Below are positions 53,920 to 62,903 of a stretch of DNA of 64,000 nucleotides, piece after piece. Made by a program: the position numbers and the translations under genes. The stretch is from positions 1 through 64,000 of the forward strand of contig NZ_JAHBOI010000003.1 in NCBI RefSeq assembly GCF_018531425.1, read 5' to 3'. The notes under the pieces were generated by a model. It was not told the DNA's origin. It ran no database searches and worked only from the letters and a program-made list of their open reading frames with translations. Each line of letters begins with the position of its first letter. Position 1 is the stretch's first letter. The DNA is from Paenarthrobacter sp. DKR-5. Lineage in GTDB: Bacteria > Actinomycetota > Actinomycetes > Actinomycetales > Micrococcaceae.

Positions 53920-54027
53920 ATGATGATTGGGTGGGCCTACCTGATGGCTGCTCTCATCACGATCGACGCAATGCTGCTGGGACTCCTGCTGTCGGCGCTG
54001 CGCTGGACGAGGAGCCGGAAGGACTAA
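53920..54027 (+). CDS. Very small single-helix membrane protein (35 aa)
   Basis: ATG at 53920 lies nine bases after GAGGGGAGGT, an excellent ribosome site. The product, MMIGWAYLMAALITIDAMLL continuing to WTRSRKD, has one membrane helix (about 3-27) and a basic tail, predicted inside. It overlaps the 3' end of the LacI gene at 54024 by four bases on the opposite strand. No family recognised; small membrane proteins like this often modulate transporters. Confidence 0.5.
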   Translation: MMIGWAYLMAALITIDAMLLGLLLSALRWTRSRKD

Positions 54028-55133
54028 CGGTCGCAGGCCCCGTTTTCACCCAGCTCTCCGTGAGGCGGTCGGTTGGCCTGGGCCGGTCCGGCGCTGCTGC
54101 GCTTCACCAGAATCGGCTCGATCGGCGTGCGGTCCACCTCCCGGTGCTCGATGGCGCCGAGAAGTACTTCCGTGCTCATGTTCGCCAAGGCAGTGAAATC
54201 CTGGCGGACGGTGGTCAGCGGTGGCAGGAAATAGTCCGACCCTTCGATGTCATCGAAGCCCACAATGCTCACATCCTCCGGAACGCGGACGCCGTTTTCC
54301 GCGAACGCGCGGATGAGCCCGAGGGCGGTGTGGTCGCTGGCCGCGAAGATGGCCTGCGGCACCTTGTGTTCCTTCACAAGGCGGAGCCCCGTCTCGTAGG
54401 CCCACTTGGGGCTCCAGTCGCCCTCCAGACACAAACGGGGGGCCAAGCCGGCGTCGCGGAGTGCGGCCTCCCACCCGCGTTTGCGCACGCGCCCGTCGAA
54501 CCAGTCCATGGAGCCGGCCACGTGGGCGATGTCAGTGTGACCGAGGTCAACGAGGTGTTGCGTGGCCATCCTGGCGCCCAGTTCCTGGTTTTCCGAGTAC
54601 GTGAAGACATTCGGCGTCGAAGAAGCTCCGGCCGCGATCATCTCGACCGGCACGCGGACCGAGGCATTCCAGACCGCCGCCGCCATCGCCACAAGCGGCG
54701 CGATCACAATGATGCCGTCTACGCCGAGGTCGTCAAGGGAATCGAGTGCCTTCTGGACAGACACGTCGTACGGTGCCTCGACTGTAATGACGTTCGTCGA
54801 GTAGCCCTTTTGCCTGGCCACCTTCTCAAGGGCCATGAGTGTGCCGACGGGGCCGAACCGCGGGGACTCGTCAGTGAGGATCCCGATCGCCGTTGAGCGG
54901 CTGGTCACGAGGGCGGTGGCCGTCCGGCTGCGCCGGTAGCCGATGTCTTTGATGATCTGAAGCACCCGTTCGCGGGTTGCCGCGCTGACATCCGGTGCAT
55001 CGTTCAGGACCCGGGAAACCGTGCCATAGGACACCCCTGCCATGCGGGCCACATCGTTGATGTTCGGCTTGCGGCGGGAGGGAGGCGCAGAGGCCGCCGC
55101 ACCGGAACCGCTGCGAGTCGCTGCTTCTGTCAC
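54024..55133 (-). CDS. LacI family repressor of the levoglucosan-type operon (369 aa)
   Basis: A leader of ~25 residues precedes the HTH PNINDVARMAGVSYGTVSRV. The sensor domain has DLGHTDIAHVAGSMDWFDG and SIVGFDDIEGSDYFLPPLTT. The GTG at 55133 is preceded by GAGGAGAGATC. Divergent from the operon starting at 55357; inverted operator copies overlap that operon's promoter. Confidence 0.88.
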   Translation of the reverse strand: MTEAATRSGSGAAASAPPSRRKPNINDVARMAGVSYGTVSRVLNDAPDVSAATRERVLQIIKDIGYRRSRTATALVTSRSTAIGILTDESPRFGPVGTLMALEKVARQKGYSTNVITVEAPYDVSVQKALDSLDDLGVDGIIVIAPLVAMAAAVWNASVRVPVEMIAAGASSTPNVFTYSENQELGARMATQHLVDLGHTDIAHVAGSMDWFDGRVRKRGWEAALRDAGLAPRLCLEGDWSPKWAYETGLRLVKEHKVPQAIFAASDHTALGLIRAFAENGVRVPEDVSIVGFDDIEGSDYFLPPLTTVRQDFTALANMSTEVLLGAIEHREVDRTPIEPILVKRSSAGPAQANRPPHGELGENGACDR

Positions 55134-55267
55134 GATCTCTCCTCTGTTGCCGGGAGCTGCGTGCTCAACCTTACGTGGTCGCGCACCTGTACCACCCCTC
55201 TTTTCGGCTATGCCGAAGGGCCCCGGTCCGGGGAAGGAAAGGACCGTTCCTAAATTTGCTGTGACCC

Positions 55268-55318
55268 TTGACACATCTTACGTGATCGTTCACGATAGAT
55301 TCACCGTAAACGATCACG
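55268..55318 (+). promoter_or_regulatory. Promoter with two inverted LacI operators for the levoglucosan-type operon
   Basis: A -35 TTGACA lies at 55268-55273. CGTGATCGTTCACG (55281-55294) and CGTAAACGATCACG (55305-55318) are inverted copies differing at one position, 24 bases centre to centre. The first occupies the -35/-10 spacer. A weaker relative, CGTGGTCGCGCACC, at 55174-55187 may control the repressor gene itself. Confidence 0.8.
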
Positions 55319-55356
55319 GAGCTGATCGAACTCAACGAAGAGGAAGGAGTGAGGGA

Positions 55357-55845
55357 ATGGACGTCAACCTCGTGCAAGCCCTCGCTCTCGGTTCGGAAGC
55401 TGCGCTTTCCGGCATCGGGCAGGTGCAGCGGGCACGACTCGAAGAACTTCTGGCGCACGCTGGGGGAGCGGCTGATGAGGTCGCTCGAGCTATCCGGGCT
55501 TTCGTGCCTGAGGGTTCCTCGGCAGTCGTCGGTGTCTTTGCCGACAACGACATCTGGGCCAGCCTGATAGTCGCCGTCGATAACTCAGGAGCCCCGGCAC
55601 CGGTCGGAACGTTGGAGGGATTCGCGTCGGAACTGCGCGGAGGCATGGCCAAGGCGGCCGCCGACGCAGTTAGACGGGTCGACGCCGACTTCCGTCCCTG
55701 TGCTCTGGGACTCTTCCTCGACAAACCGCACGCGGAGACGCTTCTGAGCGCCTCCGACAAGGCTGCCGTCATCCGCGCAGCCTCGATGGCCGGCAAGCTC
55801 ATCCTGTCGCCCGTCCCCCCGGCCTTGGCTGTAGCCCTCGCCTGA
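55357..55845 (+). CDS. Unknown 162-aa protein, leader gene of the operon
   Basis: ATG 55357 follows GAAGGAGTGAGGGA. The product is soluble and Ala-rich, without signal peptide: LVQALALGSEAALSGIGQV, GSSAVVGVFADNDIWASLIV, RPCALGLFLDKPHAETLL and ILSPVPPALAVALA. No family was recognised. The beta-strand segment around residues 50-70 and the later helices suggest a compact alpha/beta domain. It is the first gene after the regulated promoter and 107 bases ahead of the binding-protein gene, so it probably serves the same pathway, perhaps as sensor or transport accessory. Confidence 0.6.
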   Translation: MDVNLVQALALGSEAALSGIGQVQRARLEELLAHAGGAADEVARAIRAFVPEGSSAVVGVFADNDIWASLIVAVDNSGAPAPVGTLEGFASELRGGMAKAAADAVRRVDADFRPCALGLFLDKPHAETLLSASDKAAVIRAASMAGKLILSPVPPALAVALA

Positions 55846-55952
55846 ATTCCTTATTAGCTGGCAATTCCTTCGCACCCGCTTCCAAGCCGTCCGGACTCCT
55901 TCCCACGGCACAACCTCATCACCATCCCTTCCCGAAAGGACCGGAGAACATC

Positions 55953-57107
55953 ATGATCCGCAGGACAACCCTTCTCGCGGCTGCCGCAGCTCTGTCGCTG
56001 TCCGTAGCAGCCTGCAGCTCAACGTCTGCCAGTACGGGAGGCCAGGACACCGGAGTCTCACAAAAGGCTGAACAGGCCCTGCAGCAAATCAAAGGCCAGG
56101 TTCTGAGCAAGGGGCCCAACGGCGAAACGCCGTCCCCGGCGTCGGTTGCCAACTTGACACCCGACGAGGTTGCCAAGGTCAAGGCCCTTGGGGCTAAGGC
56201 TGCGATCGTCATGCATTACGGAGGCAATGACTGGGCCACGGCTCAGATCGCGGGATTGAAGAGCGAATTCGCACGGCTGGGAGTGAACGTCATTGCCACG
56301 ACGGACGCAAACTTCAAACCGGACAAGCAGGTTTCCGACCTCGAGACGGTCATGACCCAGAAACCGAACATCGTTGTGTCCATCCCCACCGACCCGGTTG
56401 CCACATCCTCCGCTTACAAGAAGGTCTCCGAGGCCGGAACGAAGCTGGTCTTCATGGACAACGTTCCCCAGGGAATGACGGCGGGCAAGGACTATGTCGC
56501 GGCGGTGTCGGCTGACAACTATGGCAACGGCGTCGTCTCCGCGCACGAAATGGCCAAGGCCCTTGGCGGCAAGGGAACGATCGGCGTGATCTTCCACCAG
56601 GCAGACTTCTTTGTCACCAAGCAGCGCTACCAGGGTTTCAAGGAAACGATCACCAAGGACTACCCGGATATCAAGATCGTTGAGGAGAAAGGCATCGCAG
56701 GGCCCGACTTCGCCGGTGACGCTCAGGCGGCCGCAAACGCCATGCTGAGCAAGCACGCCGATTTGTCCGGGATTTGGGCTGTCTGGGACGTTCCGGCCGA
56801 AGGAGTCATGGCAGCAGCCCGGGCAGCCGGGCGGCAGGATCTGAAAATTGCGACGGAGGACCTCGGCAAGAACGTTGCCATTGCGCTGGCCAAGAACGAA
56901 CTCATCGTCGGGCTCGGGGCCCAGGTGCCGTTCGATCAAGGTGTCACGGAGGCCCGCCTGGCGGCGGGAGCGCTGATCGGCAAGAAGGCTCCCGCCTACG
57001 TTGCCCTGAGCGCGCTGCCCGTGGATCACTCAAACGTCCTGGACGCGTGGAAGCAGGTCTACCACGAGGATGCCCCCAAGGACCTCCAGGACTCCTACAA
57101 GAAGTAG
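55953..57107 (+). CDS. Sugar ABC transporter substrate-binding lipoprotein, RbsB type (384 aa)
   Basis: Signal peptide with lipobox VAACSS. The type-1 periplasmic-binding fold of the CUT2 class is visible in AIVMHYGGNDWATAQIAGLK, PTDPVATSSAYKKVSEAGTK, LVFMDNVPQGM and GIWAVWDVPAEGVMAAARA. The N-terminal ~60 residues before that are an unusual Lys/Gln/Gly spacer. CUT2 systems import monosaccharides and similar small rings, consistent with an anhydrosugar. Confidence 0.9.
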   Translation: MIRRTTLLAAAAALSLSVAACSSTSASTGGQDTGVSQKAEQALQQIKGQVLSKGPNGETPSPASVANLTPDEVAKVKALGAKAAIVMHYGGNDWATAQIAGLKSEFARLGVNVIATTDANFKPDKQVSDLETVMTQKPNIVVSIPTDPVATSSAYKKVSEAGTKLVFMDNVPQGMTAGKDYVAAVSADNYGNGVVSAHEMAKALGGKGTIGVIFHQADFFVTKQRYQGFKETITKDYPDIKIVEEKGIAGPDFAGDAQAAANAMLSKHADLSGIWAVWDVPAEGVMAAARAAGRQDLKIATEDLGKNVAIALAKNELIVGLGAQVPFDQGVTEARLAAGALIGKKAPAYVALSALPVDHSNVLDAWKQVYHEDAPKDLQDSYKK

Positions 57108-57162
57108 CAGCACCCCGTCGGGCGGAGGTGTCCGCGCCTCCGCCCGGGAAAGGCAGGTTCTC

Positions 57163-58680
57163 ATGAACACAGGAACAGTCTCAGACAACGTCGTCGAGAT
57201 GCGCGCCATTTCGAAGAGCTTCAACGGGGTCAACGTCCTCAACGAAGTGGACTTCGAAGTGAAGAAGGGAGAGGTGCACGCGCTGGCTGGAGGCAACGGC
57301 GCCGGCAAGTCCACGCTAATGAAAATTCTCCAAGGCGTGTACCAGGCCGACGGCGGCGAGATCCTGATTGACGGCAAGCCGGTGAGGATCAACTCCATCC
57401 AGGATGCAAAAACAGCCGGCATCGGAATGGTCTTCCAGGAATTCAGCCTCGTGCCCAGTTTGAGTGTTGCGCAGAACATCTTTCTGGCAGCCGAACCGCT
57501 CGGCCGTGCCGGGCTCATTGATGACCGAGGCGCCGTGCGGCGCGCGAAGGAGATCTTCGCCGACATGGAGGTGAAGGTCGACCCTCGAGCCCAAGTCTCG
57601 CGCCTGGGAACTGCGTACTGGCAGTTGACCGAAATCGCCAAGGCGCTCTCGCAGAATGCCCAGGTCCTGATCATGGACGAGCCGACGGCGAGCCTGGCAA
57701 AGCACGAGACCGAGGCCCTCTTTGACCTGATCGAACGGTTGAAGAAGCGCGGCATCTCCATCATCTACATCTCGCACCGCATGGACGAGGTGTACCGGAT
57801 CGCCGACAGGATCACTATCCTCCGCGACGGGCGACGCCTCCTTACCGAGCCTCTGACCAACGTGACCCCGGAACAGATCGTCGAGGGAATCGTCGGGAAG
57901 AAGATCGAGGGCCAGCTTGCCTACCGCGAACGGTCCCGCACTGGAGAGGAAGGAGCCCCACTTCTTCAGGTGCGGGGCTTGAACGCCGGACCTAGGGTCC
58001 GCGATGTCTCCTTCACTCTTCGGGCTGGGGAAATCCTTGGCCTGGCCGGTTTGATGGGAAGCGGGCGGACGGAACTGGCGCGGGTGCTCTTCGGCATTGA
58101 CCGGGCGGTGAGCGGTGAAATCACGCTGCGGGGCAAGAAGATCAATATCTCCACGCCGCGGCAGGCCATCGCAGCCGGCCTCGCCCTCATCCCCGAAGAC
58201 CGGCGCGCCCAGGGGCTGGTCCTTGAGCACTCAGTCCGCGACAATCTGTTGCTGCCTCTGTTGGGCACGATCGAAAAGGGCCCCCTCCTCGACGTCAGCG
58301 CCGGAAAGACCCTGTCATCGTCGCTGATCAAGAAATTTGCCGTCAAGGTCGCCCACCCGAACCGTCCTGTCCGGCTGCTCTCGGGTGGCAACCAGCAGAA
58401 GGTCGTCCTGGCGAAGTGGCTCGGCACCGACCCGGATGTGTTGATCCTCGATGAGCCGACCGCGGGCGTCGATATCGGCACTAAGAGCGAAATCCTCGAC
58501 ATGATCCGCGATCTTGCCAGCGCCGGCAAAGCGGTCATTGTCATCTCTTCGGAATACCCCGAGTTACTGGCGGTCAGCGACCGCGTACTCGTCCTAAAAG
58601 ACGGGTCTGTTATCCGTGACATGCCTCGCAGCGAAATTGCTGATGAGGAATCTCTCCAACTTGCAGTCCAGGGAGTCTGA
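57163..58680 (+). CDS. Sugar ABC transporter ATP-binding protein, RbsA type (505 aa)
   Basis: Two fused ATPase modules. The first has Walker A GGNGAGKST and Walker B VLIMDEPTASL. The second has a degenerate P-loop region (GLMGSGRTELARVLFG), the ABC signature LSGGNQQKVVLAKWL and VLILDEPTAGVDIGTK. This asymmetry is normal for RbsA/XylG. ATG 57163 follows GGGAAAGGCAGG. Powers import with its neighbours. Confidence 0.93.
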   Translation: MNTGTVSDNVVEMRAISKSFNGVNVLNEVDFEVKKGEVHALAGGNGAGKSTLMKILQGVYQADGGEILIDGKPVRINSIQDAKTAGIGMVFQEFSLVPSLSVAQNIFLAAEPLGRAGLIDDRGAVRRAKEIFADMEVKVDPRAQVSRLGTAYWQLTEIAKALSQNAQVLIMDEPTASLAKHETEALFDLIERLKKRGISIIYISHRMDEVYRIADRITILRDGRRLLTEPLTNVTPEQIVEGIVGKKIEGQLAYRERSRTGEEGAPLLQVRGLNAGPRVRDVSFTLRAGEILGLAGLMGSGRTELARVLFGIDRAVSGEITLRGKKINISTPRQAIAAGLALIPEDRRAQGLVLEHSVRDNLLLPLLGTIEKGPLLDVSAGKTLSSSLIKKFAVKVAHPNRPVRLLSGGNQQKVVLAKWLGTDPDVLILDEPTAGVDIGTKSEILDMIRDLASAGKAVIVISSEYPELLAVSDRVLVLKDGSVIRDMPRSEIADEESLQLAVQGV

Positions 58681-58682
58681 CC

Positions 58683-59672
58683 ATGAGCAAGACAAGCGCA
58701 ATAGGAACCGGTGACGTCACCGCTTCGCACAACAACTTCGGCGGTGTGCTGAGGGAACTCGACTGGCGGCGATACGTCATCTACATCGGTTTCGTCGTCG
58801 TCTTCATTTTCTTCGCTGTCCTTCTCCGGGACGAGGGGTTCCTTTCCGCGAACAACCTGCTGAATATCTTCCGCCAAACGGCAACCATCACGGTCATCGC
58901 CGTCGGCATGACATACGTCATCGCCTGCGCCGAGATTGATCTGAGCGTGGGTTCAACTGCAGGGCTGTCGAGTGTTGCGGCTGCCATGGCAATTTCGCAC
59001 TGGGGCCTCGTGCCCGGTGTCCTCGCGGGGCTCGCCGTCGGCGTCGTTGTCGGCGCAGTCAACGGCTCCTTGGTGAGCCTGCTGGGAATCCCTTCCTTCC
59101 TGGTGACTCTGGGTATGCTCGGAATTGCCGCAGGTGCTGCGCAATGGATCACCGCATCCGCGCCGCAGCCGATCCTCGATGACACTTTCAACACCATCTT
59201 CGGCTCAGGAAACCTCGGCCCGATCCCCGGGTTGGTGCTGTGGTCGGCGGTAGCTGTGGTCATCGGCGCGATTGTTCTGTCGCGCACAAAGTTCGGCCGT
59301 CAGGTCCTGGCGACGGGCGGAAACCGCACGGCCGCGGATTTCACTGGTATCAACACCAAGCGAATCAAATTCCAGGTCCTGCTGATTTCCGGTGTCGTCG
59401 CGAGCATTGCGGGCATGCTCTATGCCGGCCGCCTCCAGTCCGGACGATTCCAGTGGGGTACCGGGGACGAGCTTTCCGCTATCGCTGCGGTCATTCTCGG
59501 CGGAACCAGCCTGTTCGGCGGCAGCGGCACGGTCATCGGGACACTGTTCGGATCGTTGCTGATCGGTTTGATCAACAACGGACTGATCCTGGCCGGGCTG
59601 GACAGCAGCCAGCAGCAGGTCGTCCGCGGCTGCATCATCATCCTCGCCGTCGCCCTGGCCCGAAAGAAGTAA
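58683..59672 (+). CDS. Sugar ABC transporter permease, RbsC type (329 aa)
   Basis: About ten hydrophobic segments. CUT2 permease motifs are AEIDLSVGSTAGLSSVAAAM, LGIPSFLVTLGMLGIAAG, FGRQVLATGGNRTAADFTGI and SAIAAVILGGTSLFGGSGTV. It starts two bases after the ATPase stop and works as a homodimer in the membrane. Confidence 0.93.
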   Translation: MSKTSAIGTGDVTASHNNFGGVLRELDWRRYVIYIGFVVVFIFFAVLLRDEGFLSANNLLNIFRQTATITVIAVGMTYVIACAEIDLSVGSTAGLSSVAAAMAISHWGLVPGVLAGLAVGVVVGAVNGSLVSLLGIPSFLVTLGMLGIAAGAAQWITASAPQPILDDTFNTIFGSGNLGPIPGLVLWSAVAVVIGAIVLSRTKFGRQVLATGGNRTAADFTGINTKRIKFQVLLISGVVASIAGMLYAGRLQSGRFQWGTGDELSAIAAVILGGTSLFGGSGTVIGTLFGSLLIGLINNGLILAGLDSSQQQVVRGCIIILAVALARKK

Positions 59673-59674
59673 CG

Positions 59675-60826
59675 ATGAGCCGCAAGCTCCGGTCCGGAAT
59701 CATCGGTGCCGGGTTCATGGGGTCGGTCCACGCGCACGCCGTCCGTGCTGCCGGGGGTACGGTCAGCGCCGTCGCCAGCCGCAGTACGGCGGGCGCGGAA
59801 GCGGCAGCTGGCAGACTCGGCGCAGAAACAGTTGCCGAGTCGCCGGAGAGCCTGATTGCCAGGGACGACGTGGACGTGGTTCATATTTGCACTCCGAACG
59901 CCAGCCACGCCGACCTCGCGAGGAAAGCGATCTCGGAGGGGAAGGCGGTGGTCTGTGAAAAGCCACTTGCAACCACGGCCGCGGATGCCAGGGACCTGAC
60001 GGAAATGGCGGAACGGGCCGGGACCGTCGCAGCGGTGCCGTTTGTGTACCGGTTTTACCCGGTGGTCCGGGAAGCACGCGGCAGGCTCGCCGAGGAAGAA
60101 GCCGGCCGCCTCTGGCTGCTGCATGGTTCTTACCTGCAGGACTGGCTGGCCGGTGCGGGCACCACCAACTGGCGTGTTGATCCGGGAGTGGGCGGTGCGT
60201 CCCGGGCCTTTGGTGACATCGGAGTGCACTGGTGCGACCTGATGGAGTTCGTTACCGGCCACCGAATCACCCGACTCGTCGCGAAAACCTCCCGTGCGTT
60301 CAACCAGCGCCGAGGCGCAGGATTGCTCGAAGAGGTCGGCACCGAAGACGGCGCCGCCCTGCTCTTCGAAACCGACCGCGGCGCGGCAGGGTCGCTGGTC
60401 GTCAGTCAGGTCACGCCCGGCAGGAAGAACCGGCTGTGGTTTTCCTTCGACGGGACGGAAGCCTCTTTCAGCTTCGACCAGGAGCAGCCGGACACCCTGT
60501 GGATCGGCAGGACCGGTGCGAACACCCGCATCGCCAGCGGTCCGGACACTCTTACCACGCCGGCCGGCAGGCGCTACGCGCGGCTGCCAGCCGGACACCC
60601 GCACGGTTACCAGGACAGCTTCAACGCCTTCGTTGGCGACGTCTATTCAGCCGTCCGGCACGAGGTCCCCGAGGGCCTTCCAACGTTCCGGGACGGGCTG
60701 CGCGCGGCGCTCATCACCGAGGCGCTCATCACCTCCGCCGCCGGTGAAGGCTGGGTAGATGTGCACAACACCTCCCGCATCCGGGCGGCAACCCACTCCT
60801 CCTCGCTTGAAAGGCAACAGTTATGA
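59675..60826 (+). CDS. Gfo/Idh/MocA family oxidoreductase (383 aa), possible 3-keto-sugar reductase
   Basis: The NAD motif GIIGAGFMGSVHAHAV, VCEKPLATT with the conserved Lys, and GDIGVHWCDLMEF with catalytic Asp/His are all present. With a levoglucosan-dehydrogenase-type enzyme two genes downstream, this one could reduce the 3-keto-glucose product, as LgdC does in the published oxidation-elimination-hydration-reduction route; that role is inferred. The start is two bases after the permease stop; the end overlaps the next gene (ATGA). Confidence 0.87.
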   Translation: MSRKLRSGIIGAGFMGSVHAHAVRAAGGTVSAVASRSTAGAEAAAGRLGAETVAESPESLIARDDVDVVHICTPNASHADLARKAISEGKAVVCEKPLATTAADARDLTEMAERAGTVAAVPFVYRFYPVVREARGRLAEEEAGRLWLLHGSYLQDWLAGAGTTNWRVDPGVGGASRAFGDIGVHWCDLMEFVTGHRITRLVAKTSRAFNQRRGAGLLEEVGTEDGAALLFETDRGAAGSLVVSQVTPGRKNRLWFSFDGTEASFSFDQEQPDTLWIGRTGANTRIASGPDTLTTPAGRRYARLPAGHPHGYQDSFNAFVGDVYSAVRHEVPEGLPTFRDGLRAALITEALITSAAGEGWVDVHNTSRIRAATHSSSLERQQL

Positions 60827-61641
60827 AACTTGGATATTGTTCGATTACCTGGGGAGGCGTCGTCGGCCACCCCACCGGGGTTACGAGCGTCAAGGACCTC
60901 TTCTACCTCACACACGGTCCCATGGACAAAGCGGTCCTGGACATTGCCTCTGCCGGTTACGCCGGCGTGGAAATGTTCGACGGAAACCTCGCCGAATACG
61001 CAGACAGGCCCGAAGAGCTGCGCGGCATTCTGGACACCGCGGGCGTTTCACTGGTGAGTGTCTACACCGGCGCGAATTTCATCTACGCCGACATCCTGCC
61101 CGATGAAATGCACCGCATTCGCCGGTCGGCCGAACTGGCCGCGGCGTTCGGAGCTGAGCGGCTGGTGGTCGGCGGCGGCGCGCAGCGCGCCTCCGGAACC
61201 CAGGGGGAAGACTACGCGCGGCTCGGGGCGGCGCTGGACCAGGTCACCGATGTTGCTGAGAGCTTCGGCCTCTCTGCCAGCTACCACCCGCACCTGAGCA
61301 CGATCGTCGAGGGCCCGGAGGAACTGGAGCGGCTCATGGCCCTCACCCGCATCGGCTTCTGCCCGGATACGGCCCACCTCGCAGCCGGCGGGGCCGACCC
61401 GGCTGCCATGATCCGCAAGTACCCTGACCGGATCCGCCACGTCCACCTGAAGGACTTCCGCAAGGATCCGTTCGCCTTCCTGCCCCTGGGGCAGGGCGAA
61501 CTCGACTTCCCTGACATTGTCGCCGCCATCAAGGAGAGCGGCTATGACAGCTGGCTCATGGTCGAACTTGACGAATACGACGGCGATCCCCGCGCGGCCG
61601 CCGAAATCAGCCACAGGTACCTCACCGGTCTCCTCGCCTGA
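60823..61641 (+). CDS. TIM-barrel sugar isomerase/epimerase-like enzyme (272 aa), possible LgdB-type lyase/hydratase
   Basis: AP-endonuclease-2 fold: MKLGYCSITWGGVVGHPTGV at the start, VEMFDGNLAEYADRPEELR, ASYHPHLSTIVEGPEELERL, GFCPDTAHLAAGGADPAAMI, RIRHVHLKDFRKDPFAFLPL and WLMVELDEYDGDP carrying His, Asp and Glu metal ligands. In the levoglucosan pathway enzymes of this fold perform beta-elimination of the anhydro bridge and rehydration. Here there is one such gene, so either one enzyme does both steps or a partner lies elsewhere. Confidence 0.85.
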   Translation: MKLGYCSITWGGVVGHPTGVTSVKDLFYLTHGPMDKAVLDIASAGYAGVEMFDGNLAEYADRPEELRGILDTAGVSLVSVYTGANFIYADILPDEMHRIRRSAELAAAFGAERLVVGGGAQRASGTQGEDYARLGAALDQVTDVAESFGLSASYHPHLSTIVEGPEELERLMALTRIGFCPDTAHLAAGGADPAAMIRKYPDRIRHVHLKDFRKDPFAFLPLGQGELDFPDIVAAIKESGYDSWLMVELDEYDGDPRAAAEISHRYLTGLLA

Positions 61642-61671
61642 CCGGGACCTCTACAGCAAAGGAACACCATC

Positions 61672-62844
61672 ATGAAAAATCTCAACGTCGGCCTCATCGG
61701 AGGCGGCTTCATGGGCAAGGCCCACTCTCTGGCTTACTCCGCGATGCCCATGTTCTTCTGGCCCGCGCCGGCCATGCCGATCCGCCACACCATCGCCGAA
61801 GCGAACGACCAGCTCGCCGCCGAAGCCGCAAGCCGCTTCGGCTTCGAGAACTCCACCTCGGACTGGCGGCGCATCATCGACGACCCGAACATCGACGTCG
61901 TCGACATCGCCACGCCGAACCACCTCCACGCCGAGATCGCCATTGCGGCAGCCGAGGCCGGCAAGCACATCATTTGCGAGAAGCCTCTGGCCCGCACCGG
62001 CGACGAGTCCAAGGCGATGTACGACGCGGTGAAGGACGCCGGCATCGTGCACATGGTCGCGTTCAACTACCGCCGGACGCCCGCCGTCGCCCTGGCGAAG
62101 AAGTACATCGAGGAAGGAGCGATCGGGCGCATCCTCAACTTCCGTGGTACCTACCTCCAGGACTGGAGCGCGGATCCGAACTCACCGCTCTCCTGGCGCT
62201 TCCAGAAATCCGTGGCGGGCTCCGGCGCACTGGGCGACATCGCCACCCACGTGATTGACATGGCGCGCTACCTGGTGGGCGAGTTCTCCTCCGTCAACTC
62301 GATCCTCTCGACCTGGATCCCGGACCGGCCGCTGCAGTCCGGCGGCGCGGACGCCCTCGGCAACGTGCGAGGCGGCGACGGGCCCCGAGCCGACGTCGAC
62401 GTGGACGACGAGGTCATGACCATGATCCGCTTCGCCAGCGGAGCCGTCGGGTCAATCGAGGCGACCCGCAATGGGTGGGGCCGCAACAACTTCATTACCT
62501 TCGAGATTCACGGCACCGAGGGCAGCATCGTCTTCAACTACGAGCGCCGTGACGAACTCCAGGTGTGCTTCGCAAGCGACGGCGACGACCGCCGTGGCTT
62601 CCGGACGGTCTACACCGGTCCGGCACACCCATACGGCGACGGTCTGTGGCCGATCCCGGCGTTGGGTATCGGCTACGGCGAAACAAAGATCATCGAGGCG
62701 CACGACTTCTTCAAGGCCATAGCGGAGGGCGGCAGCGTGAGCCCGAACTTCGCCGACGGTTACCAGACCGCCCTGATTGACGATGCGATAGTCGAATCAG
62801 CGGAAAAGGAAGTGTGGGTCGACGTTCCCTCGATAGCGGACTAA
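61672..62844 (+). CDS. lgdA: Levoglucosan dehydrogenase-type Gfo/Idh/MocA oxidoreductase (390 aa)
   Basis: KNLNVGLIGGGFMGKAHSLA is the NAD motif. K104 (ICEKPLART), D189 and H193 (GDIATHVIDMARYLVGEF) form the expected catalytic set, and RGTYLQDWSADPNSPLSWR lines the sugar site. From memory the whole sequence resembles the NAD-dependent levoglucosan dehydrogenase described from Pseudarthrobacter phenanthrenivorans, which oxidises 1,6-anhydroglucose at C3. The identification rests on recognition, not alignment; a related inositol or 3-glucoside dehydrogenase remains possible. Confidence 0.8.
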   Translation: MKNLNVGLIGGGFMGKAHSLAYSAMPMFFWPAPAMPIRHTIAEANDQLAAEAASRFGFENSTSDWRRIIDDPNIDVVDIATPNHLHAEIAIAAAEAGKHIICEKPLARTGDESKAMYDAVKDAGIVHMVAFNYRRTPAVALAKKYIEEGAIGRILNFRGTYLQDWSADPNSPLSWRFQKSVAGSGALGDIATHVIDMARYLVGEFSSVNSILSTWIPDRPLQSGGADALGNVRGGDGPRADVDVDDEVMTMIRFASGAVGSIEATRNGWGRNNFITFEIHGTEGSIVFNYERRDELQVCFASDGDDRRGFRTVYTGPAHPYGDGLWPIPALGIGYGETKIIEAHDFFKAIAEGGSVSPNFADGYQTALIDDAIVESAEKEVWVDVPSIAD

Positions 62845-62857
62845 GCCCCCCAAACGT

Positions 62858-62882
62858 GGGGGCGCCCCGCACCGGCGCCCCC
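62858..62882 (+). terminator. Stem-loop after the levoglucosan dehydrogenase gene
   Basis: GGGGGCGCC (62858-62866) and GGCGCCCCC (62874-62882) form a perfect 9-bp stem with a 7-base loop, beginning 14 bases after the stop. No T-run follows, so readthrough into the monooxygenase gene at 62904 is likely. Confidence 0.6.
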
Positions 62883-62903
62883 ACCAACCCCCTAGGACCA
62901 ACC

